A stretch of DNA of 64,000 nucleotides, taken from the NCBI RefSeq assembly GCF_008041945.1, contig NZ_VKAD01000001.1:186001-250000 (forward strand), given 5' to 3'. Numbering within the stretch: the stretch's first letter is position 1; every line of letters begins with the position of its first letter. Of the stretch, positions 59,535-64,000 are shown piece after piece. The stretch is from Reinekea thalattae. Lineage in GTDB: Bacteria > Pseudomonadota > Gammaproteobacteria > Pseudomonadales > Natronospirillaceae. A program made the translations under genes and the position numbers. The notes beneath the pieces were generated by a model that ran no database searches, had not been told where the DNA came from, and saw only the letters and a list, made by a program, of their open reading frames with translations.

Positions 59535-60029
59535 ATGAGTAAGGGCCGAGTGTTGGTGGCAAACCACCAAGGAGACTATGTCATTAAATTGACTGGTGAT
59601 GTCCGAATGACGCTCTGTACAACCATAGACGCCTGCTTAAACGACATGCTTGATGATCCCGACTTCAGTCATGTTGTTGTCGATGTATCAGAGGCTGAAG
59701 GTTTAGACAGTACCAGCCTTGGCATGTTAGCTAAAATCTCGCGCGTTTCAGCGCCAGTTATGGGCCAGCCTCCGGTACTTGTTTCCCAAAATACAGATAT
59801 CACAAAAGTTATAGATTCGATGGGGTTTCGTGATCGGGTTTATACAATCGCCAATAAATCTGACATGGTTGATGCGTATGCGCTACAAGAAGCCAACCTC
59901 AGCGAGTTAGACGAACATTCTGCCCGTGAGCAAGTATTAGAAGCTCATAAAATTCTGATGTCATTGAACGAGCAAAATCGGATAGCGTTTACCGAGCTTG
60001 TTGAATGTATTGAAAACCAACCTAAGTAA
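59535..60029 (+). CDS. rssC: STAS-domain anti-sigma-factor antagonist, RssC-like
   Basis: A 164-residue protein. The STAS domain covers residues about 5-105 (LVANHQGDYVIKLTGDVRMTLCTTIDACLNDML and VVDVSEAEGLDSTSLGMLAKISR). The SEAEGLDSTSLG segment holds the usual phosphorylatable Ser position of SpoIIAA-like proteins. A 50-residue helical tail follows. Together with the upstream PP2C response regulator it suggests a partner-switch; the cognate anti-sigma factor is not in the window. Confidence 0.85.
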   Translation: MSKGRVLVANHQGDYVIKLTGDVRMTLCTTIDACLNDMLDDPDFSHVVVDVSEAEGLDSTSLGMLAKISRVSAPVMGQPPVLVSQNTDITKVIDSMGFRDRVYTIANKSDMVDAYALQEANLSELDEHSAREQVLEAHKILMSLNEQNRIAFTELVECIENQPK

Positions 60030-60038
60030 GGAATTTAC

Positions 60039-61076
60039 GTGTCACAATCCAACTCTTTGGCTTCCTGCAAAGTAACCGTTTTGGGAGGCGGTAGTTTTGG
60101 AACAGCAATCGCTAATATTGCTGCTATCAATAATCACCAAGTAAAACTGTGGATGCGCAGCGAGAAGCAAGCGCAAGATATTATCGATAACCGAGAAAAC
60201 TCTCGTTATTTGCCGGGTTACCAACTACACGAACAGTTACAGCCATCATTAGATTTAAAAGATGCGGTCAGTGATGCTGACTATGTCTACGTAGCCGTGC
60301 CGAGTAAGGCTTTTCGCTCAGTCGTCGAAGAGATGGTGCCATTTTTACCGAAAAAAGCTCGTTTGATTAGCTTAACTAAAGGTATTGAACCGCATAGCTT
60401 TAAGCTGATGAGTCAGCTATTACAAGAGCTAGCTGTCGGTCATGAAGTTGGCGTCATTTCTGGTCCAAACCTAGCCAAAGAAATTGCTGACGATCAGATA
60501 ACAGCAACGGTAATCGCTTCTTATAGCCAAGAGTTGCGCCGTGATGTGCAAGAAATGCTGAGCTTTCACTCGTTCCGTGTCTATGGCAATCCCGATATCT
60601 ACGGTGTTGAAATGGCCGGAGCGTTAAAGAATATCTATGCGATTGTCACAGGTATGGCGGTCGCTTTAGGAATGGCAGAAAATACCCGAGCGGCGATTAT
60701 TACTCGGTCCTTGGCTGAAATGTCGCGCTTTGCTGTTCGTTTGGGTGCCAACCCGATGACATTTTTGGGTCTAGCCGGTGTCGGTGACCTTATTGTGACT
60801 TGCTCTTCTAAGCTGAGCCGAAATTACCGTGTTGGCTATTATATTGGCGAAGGACAAACATTAAAGCAGGCGATTAAGCATATTGGTGAAACGGCTGAAG
60901 GGATAAACACCTTACGCATGGTTTATGAAAAATCGAAAGAATTAGACATCTACATGCCGCTGGTCAATGGTCTTTATAAGATAATCTATCAAGATTGCCC
61001 AGTTGAGCAGGTTGCGAAAATGCTAATGTCCGGCGATCTAGCTCAGGATGTTGAATTTATGTCTGCTGGCGTTTAA
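60039..61076 (+). CDS. gpsA: Glycerol-3-phosphate dehydrogenase [NAD(P)+]
   Basis: A 345-residue dehydrogenase with NAD(P) fold VTVLGGGSFGTAIANIAA and catalytic-region VISGPNLAKEIADDQIT and GALKNIYAIVTGMAVALGMAENTRAAIITRSL, and LAGVGDLIVTCSSKLSRNYRVG. It makes glycerol-3-phosphate for phospholipids in the cytoplasm. The start codon is GTG at 60039, nine bases after the upstream stop and preceded by AAGGAA. Confidence 0.95.
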   Translation: MSQSNSLASCKVTVLGGGSFGTAIANIAAINNHQVKLWMRSEKQAQDIIDNRENSRYLPGYQLHEQLQPSLDLKDAVSDADYVYVAVPSKAFRSVVEEMVPFLPKKARLISLTKGIEPHSFKLMSQLLQELAVGHEVGVISGPNLAKEIADDQITATVIASYSQELRRDVQEMLSFHSFRVYGNPDIYGVEMAGALKNIYAIVTGMAVALGMAENTRAAIITRSLAEMSRFAVRLGANPMTFLGLAGVGDLIVTCSSKLSRNYRVGYYIGEGQTLKQAIKHIGETAEGINTLRMVYEKSKELDIYMPLVNGLYKIIYQDCPVEQVAKMLMSGDLAQDVEFMSAGV

Positions 61077-61162
61077 TAGAGCGTATCAAGCAATAACAAA
61101 CCAAAAATAATAATAAATTGAAAACAGCAATACGTTAAAAATAAGGCACAGGTGAGCAGGCA

Positions 61163-61429
61163 ATGCACAAAGAAAAACGAGAATTTCTACTATTCCGATT
61201 GGCTTTTATGATTCTTTTTGGCCTCTTGTTTAAGCTCAGTTTGGTACTGACGGTGATGATCGCATTGATTCAGTGGATTATTCTGTGGTTTCAAGACGAG
61301 CCGGTACTGAGCTTGTCTCGCTTTTCTCGTGCACTTATTCAATATCAGCGTGCGATTTTAGAGTATTTGAGTTTCCAATCTGACGAAAAGGTTTTTCCGT
61401 TTCGTGATTGGCCGAGCGAGACAGACTAA
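61163..61429 (+). CDS. DUF4389 small membrane protein
   Basis: An 88-residue protein, one or two hydrophobic segments (FRLAFMILFGLLFKLSLVLTVMIALIQWIILWF) with a conserved cytoplasmic SRFSRALIQYQRAILEYLSFQSDEKVFPFRDWP. It matches the DUF4389 family, which has no assigned function. Its TAA overlaps the ATG of sixA by one base. Confidence 0.82.
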   Translation: MHKEKREFLLFRLAFMILFGLLFKLSLVLTVMIALIQWIILWFQDEPVLSLSRFSRALIQYQRAILEYLSFQSDEKVFPFRDWPSETD

Positions 61430-61866
61430 TGCGCCTTTATCTGATGCGTCACGGCGAAGCCGAATTTAATGCACGCGATGATATACAACGCTCATTGACT
61501 GCAACTGGACGCGCTGCAGTTGCCAGTAAAACCAGCTTTATTGAGCCGGTTGATCGCATGGTGGTCAGCCCCTATTTAAGGGCACTGCAGAGCTCAGATA
61601 TCCTAATCGCTGAAGGCTTAAGTGTGCAGCGACGTATTGTCGATGAACGAGTCACGCCAGATTGCGACCTGCAACCAGTGATTGATGAAGTTATCTTGCC
61701 GGATGTCGAGGTACAATTAATCGTTGCTCATAACCCGCTATTAAGCCGCTTGATCCATCTATTATGTGGTGAGCAGGCCGCCAATATACAACTTGATACG
61801 GCCGATTTAGCCTGTCTGACTGGCGATTTTCTGCCCGGTTGTTCGTCTTTACTGTGGTTGCGCTAA
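61429..61866 (+). CDS. sixA: Phosphohistidine phosphatase SixA
   Basis: A 145-residue histidine phosphatase: LMRHGEAEF with the catalytic His at residue 8, VVSPYLRALQSSDIL and VAHNPLLSRLIHLLC, the second His in the H-N-P segment. SixA removes phosphate from HPt His residues. The start at 61429 overlaps the stop of the DUF4389 gene as TAATG; an earlier in-frame Met would lie inside that gene. Confidence 0.88.
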   Translation: MRLYLMRHGEAEFNARDDIQRSLTATGRAAVASKTSFIEPVDRMVVSPYLRALQSSDILIAEGLSVQRRIVDERVTPDCDLQPVIDEVILPDVEVQLIVAHNPLLSRLIHLLCGEQAANIQLDTADLACLTGDFLPGCSSLLWLR

Positions 61867-61952
61867 TAGCATTATCTGCTGCTGTCGGTGGTTAGGTTTT
61901 CCGCGAGCCGTTAGGCAGGTATAATGTCGCCACCTTTGCTAGAAACCATGCT

Positions 61953-62900
61953 ATGAGCGTTCACAATCTAACTGTTTTCCCCGAATTTAAAGACCTTGCT
62001 GAATTGAAATCTATTCTTGATTGGACTCGATTTTCAGCCAGCCAAATGGAACGCCACGACTGTTTTTATGGTCACGGGTTTCAATCGCCTTGGCATGAAA
62101 GCCAATTTTTGGTGTTGCGAACACTGAGCTTAGATTGGGATGTGCCTGACGTTGCATTGTCATCGTCGCTGCTTTTGAATGAGCAAGAAACCCTGTACTC
62201 GCTGATTCGTAAGCGCTGCTTGGATAAAATCCCAACCGCCTATCTGTTAGAAGAGGCATGGTTTTGTGCTGAGCCGTTTCGAGTGACTCCAGATGTTTTA
62301 ATCCCTCGGTCACCTATTGGCGAGCTAATCCAACAGGGTTTTGCGCCTTGGCTGGTAGAGCCGCCTAGCCAACTGTTAGATATGTGTACCGGTAGTGGCT
62401 GCATTGGCATTGCCATGGCCAGAGCCTTTCCAGAGGCGCAAGTGGATGTCAGCGATATCAGTGAGTCGGCGTTAAATATTGCGATTGAAAATATCAGTGA
62501 TAAGGATCTTGGTTTTCAGGTTGATGCCTATTTGAGCGATCTATTTGAGTCGATACCTGAAAAAAAATACGACCTAATTGTCACCAATCCTCCTTATGTC
62601 GATACCGAAGATCTTTCAGATATGCCAGCTGAATTTACTCATGAGCCAATGCTCGGCTTAGCTGCAGGTGAGGATGGCCTAGATTTGGTTATCGATATTC
62701 TTGCGCAAGCGCCAGACTATTTAACCTCGCAAGGTTGGTTGATTGGCGAAGTGGGTAACAGTGCGCTGGCGCTCATGAATCGATTCCCAGAGGTTGAATT
62801 TCAGTGGCCTGAGTTTGAATTTGGCGGCCAAGGTGTTTTTGTTGTCTCCGCCGAAGAACTTTTAAAGCATCATGATCAGTTTGTCGCGGCACAACGTTGA
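61953..62900 (+). CDS. prmB: Ribosomal protein uL3 glutamine methyltransferase
   Basis: A 315-residue SAM-dependent methyltransferase with LLDMCTGSGCIGIAMARAFPEAQVDVSDIS for SAM and TNPPYVDTEDL (NPPY near residue 212) for the Gln amide. The N-terminal helical domain (YLLEEAWFCAEPFRVTPDVLIPRSPIGELI) is that of PrmB/PrmC; a PrmB assignment fits the position just before aroC in many gammaproteobacteria. Confidence 0.92.
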   Translation: MSVHNLTVFPEFKDLAELKSILDWTRFSASQMERHDCFYGHGFQSPWHESQFLVLRTLSLDWDVPDVALSSSLLLNEQETLYSLIRKRCLDKIPTAYLLEEAWFCAEPFRVTPDVLIPRSPIGELIQQGFAPWLVEPPSQLLDMCTGSGCIGIAMARAFPEAQVDVSDISESALNIAIENISDKDLGFQVDAYLSDLFESIPEKKYDLIVTNPPYVDTEDLSDMPAEFTHEPMLGLAAGEDGLDLVIDILAQAPDYLTSQGWLIGEVGNSALALMNRFPEVEFQWPEFEFGGQGVFVVSAEELLKHHDQFVAAQR

Positions 62901-63004
62901 GTGGTTTACTGTTAAAAATAGAACATCAAAAATTTTAAAGCATTAGCTGTTTTAAAATATACATAAGCAAAAGAATATAAAAAGTAATAGAGAGAATTAA
63001 GCGA

Positions 63005-64000
63005 ATGTCTGGAAATACCTACGGTCGATTATTTACCCTGACAACCTTTGGTGAAAGTCACGGTATTGCATTAGGCGCAGTTGTAGATGGTTGCCCGCCG
63101 GGCTTGAGCTTAACCGAAGCCGATTTACAGCAAGATCTGGATCGTCGTAAGCCAGGCACCAGTAAGCATACAACGCAGCGTAAAGAGCCTGACGCAATCA
63201 AAATTTTATCTGGTGTTTTTGAAGGCAAAACCACCGGAACGCCGATTGGTTTATTGATCGAAAATACCGATCAGCGCAGTAAAGATTACTCCAATATTCA
63301 AGATACCTATCGCCCAGCGCATGCTGACTATGGCTACGACCAAAAATATGGCTTCCGTGATTATCGTGGCGGTGGTCGCAGCTCGGCACGTGAAACGGCG
63401 ATGCGAGTTGCCGCTGGTGCGATTGCAAAAAAATACCTTAAAGAAGAATTTGGCGTCGAAATATTTGGCTATTTGAGTCAATTAGGGCCGATTCCTTTGG
63501 CGTTTAAAGATAAGAGCCAGATAGAGCAGAACGCATTTTTCTGCGCCGACCCAGATAAGGTGCAGCAGTTAGACGAGTACATGACCAATCTGAGAAAGCA
63601 GCAAGATTCGGTTGGCGCGCAAGTCTCTGTAGTCGCAACCGGTGTGATTCCTGGTTGGGGTGAACCTATTTTTGATCGCCTTGATGCTGAAGTGGCGCAT
63701 GCCATGATGAGTATTAATGCCGTTAAAGGTGTAGAGATCGGCGATGGTTTTGCCGTTGTTGAACAAAAGGGTACCGAGCATCGTGATGAGATGACCAGTG
63801 CTGGTTTTTTAACTAACCATGCCGGCGGCATTATTGGCGGTATCAGTACCGGCCAGGATATCTTGGTGAATATTGCGCTGAAGCCAACATCATCAATTAC
63901 CACACCTGGCCGCAGTATTAATCGCCAAGCAGAAAATATTGACGTTGTGACTAAAGGGCGTCATGACCCCTGTGTCGGTATTCGCGCGGTTCCTATCGCT
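63005..64000 (+). CDS. aroC: Chorismate synthase (5' part, cut by the window end)
   Basis: The visible 332 residues start [20 protein letters not shown], typical of AroC, with the FMN/EPSP segments [49 protein letters not shown] and [14 protein letters not shown]. The normal length is about 360, so perhaps 30 residues are beyond 64000. It makes chorismate from 5-enolpyruvylshikimate 3-phosphate. The ATG at 63005 is preceded by AGAGAATTAAGCGA. Confidence 0.95.
   Translation, partial: MSGNTYGRLFTLTTFGESHGIALGAVVDGCPPGLSLTEADLQQDLDRRKPGTSKHTTQRKEPDAIKILSGVFEGKTTGTPIGLLIENTDQRSKDYSNIQDTYRPAHADYGYDQKYGFRDYRGGGRSSARETAMRVAAGAIAKKYLKEEFGVEIFGYLSQLGPIPLAFKDKSQIEQNAFFCADPDKVQQLDEYMTNLRKQQDSVGAQVSVVATGVIPGWGEPIFDRLDAEVAHAMMSINAVKGVEIGDGFAVVEQKGTEHRDEMTSAGFLTNHAGGIIGGISTGQDILVNIALKPTSSITTPGRSINRQAENIDVVTKGRHDPCVGIRAVPIA

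Noticed and set aside
1-64000. CRISPR arrays
   Set aside because: No regularly spaced direct repeats of CRISPR size. The tandem repeats at 2577, 7917 and 30937 have no spacers.

Overview
The window looks like a chromosomal segment of a free-living, probably marine gammaproteobacterium. The flagellar and chemotaxis block (flhA-flhF-fleN-fliA-cheY-cheZ-cheA-cheB-motA/C-like-parA-parP-cheW-DUF2802) has the Pseudomonas/Oceanospirillales/Vibrio gene order, and rssB/rssC-like genes, gpsA, sixA, prmB and aroC are of the same type. Assignment to an Oceanospirillales-like lineage is inference; no rRNA is present.

Region 1 (1-13.6 kb): a SugE-type SMR exporter, an XRE-cupin regulator, and a complete N-methylglutamate (NMG) pathway for methylamine. 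The pathway comprises gmaS (gamma-glutamylmethylamide synthetase), mgsABC (NMG synthase), the tetrahydrofolate C1 genes purU and folD, and mgdABCD (heterotetrameric NMG dehydrogenase), followed by a YbaK-type deacylase. Methylamine nitrogen would end up in glutamate or ammonia, and the methyl carbon in methylene-THF and then formate. Both gmaS and mgsA have good -24/-12 (sigma-54) promoters with a shared palindromic element, which points to nitrogen-source control.

Region 2 (13.65-21.24 kb): an AT-richer iron island. It holds an IutA-like receptor, Fhu-type ATPase, binding protein and double-length permease, and a siderophore-interacting reductase, with a Fur box. It lies exactly between two perfect 33-bp copies of a terminator-like sequence.

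Region 3 (21.3-29.2 kb): housekeeping and accessory genes: thioesterase, YgiQ radical SAM protein, queuosine-tRNA mannosyltransferase-like protein, dCMP deaminase, SoxR with a textbook SoxR box before an MFS exporter, a GNAT and a HAD phosphatase.

Region 4 (29.2-39.2 kb): an accessory region. The left part has a toxin-antitoxin island inside a duplicated araC 3' end and an AraC/hydrolase pair. The right part (33.06-39.03 kb) is an integron-cassette array without an integrase (a CALIN): ten small minus-strand genes, one of them frameshifted, separated by about nine attC-like sites. Three or four related leader-like repeats end at a GTTA core directly before unrelated genes; two of them carry a promoter-like TTGACA/CATATT pair.

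Region 5 (39.6-42.6 kb): an FeSII (Shethna II)-like ferredoxin, a VOC protein, a cytidine-deaminase-like protein, tRNA-Glu with a duplicated 3' fragment and a MITE-like palindrome, and an OmpA-domain envelope protein.

Region 6 (42.9-57.6 kb): the flagellar/chemotaxis block, with a sigma-54 promoter before flhA and a sigma-28 promoter before cheY. Region 7 (57.8-64 kb): PilZ, RssB-like, STAS, gpsA, DUF4389, sixA, prmB and the 5' part of aroC, cut by the window end.
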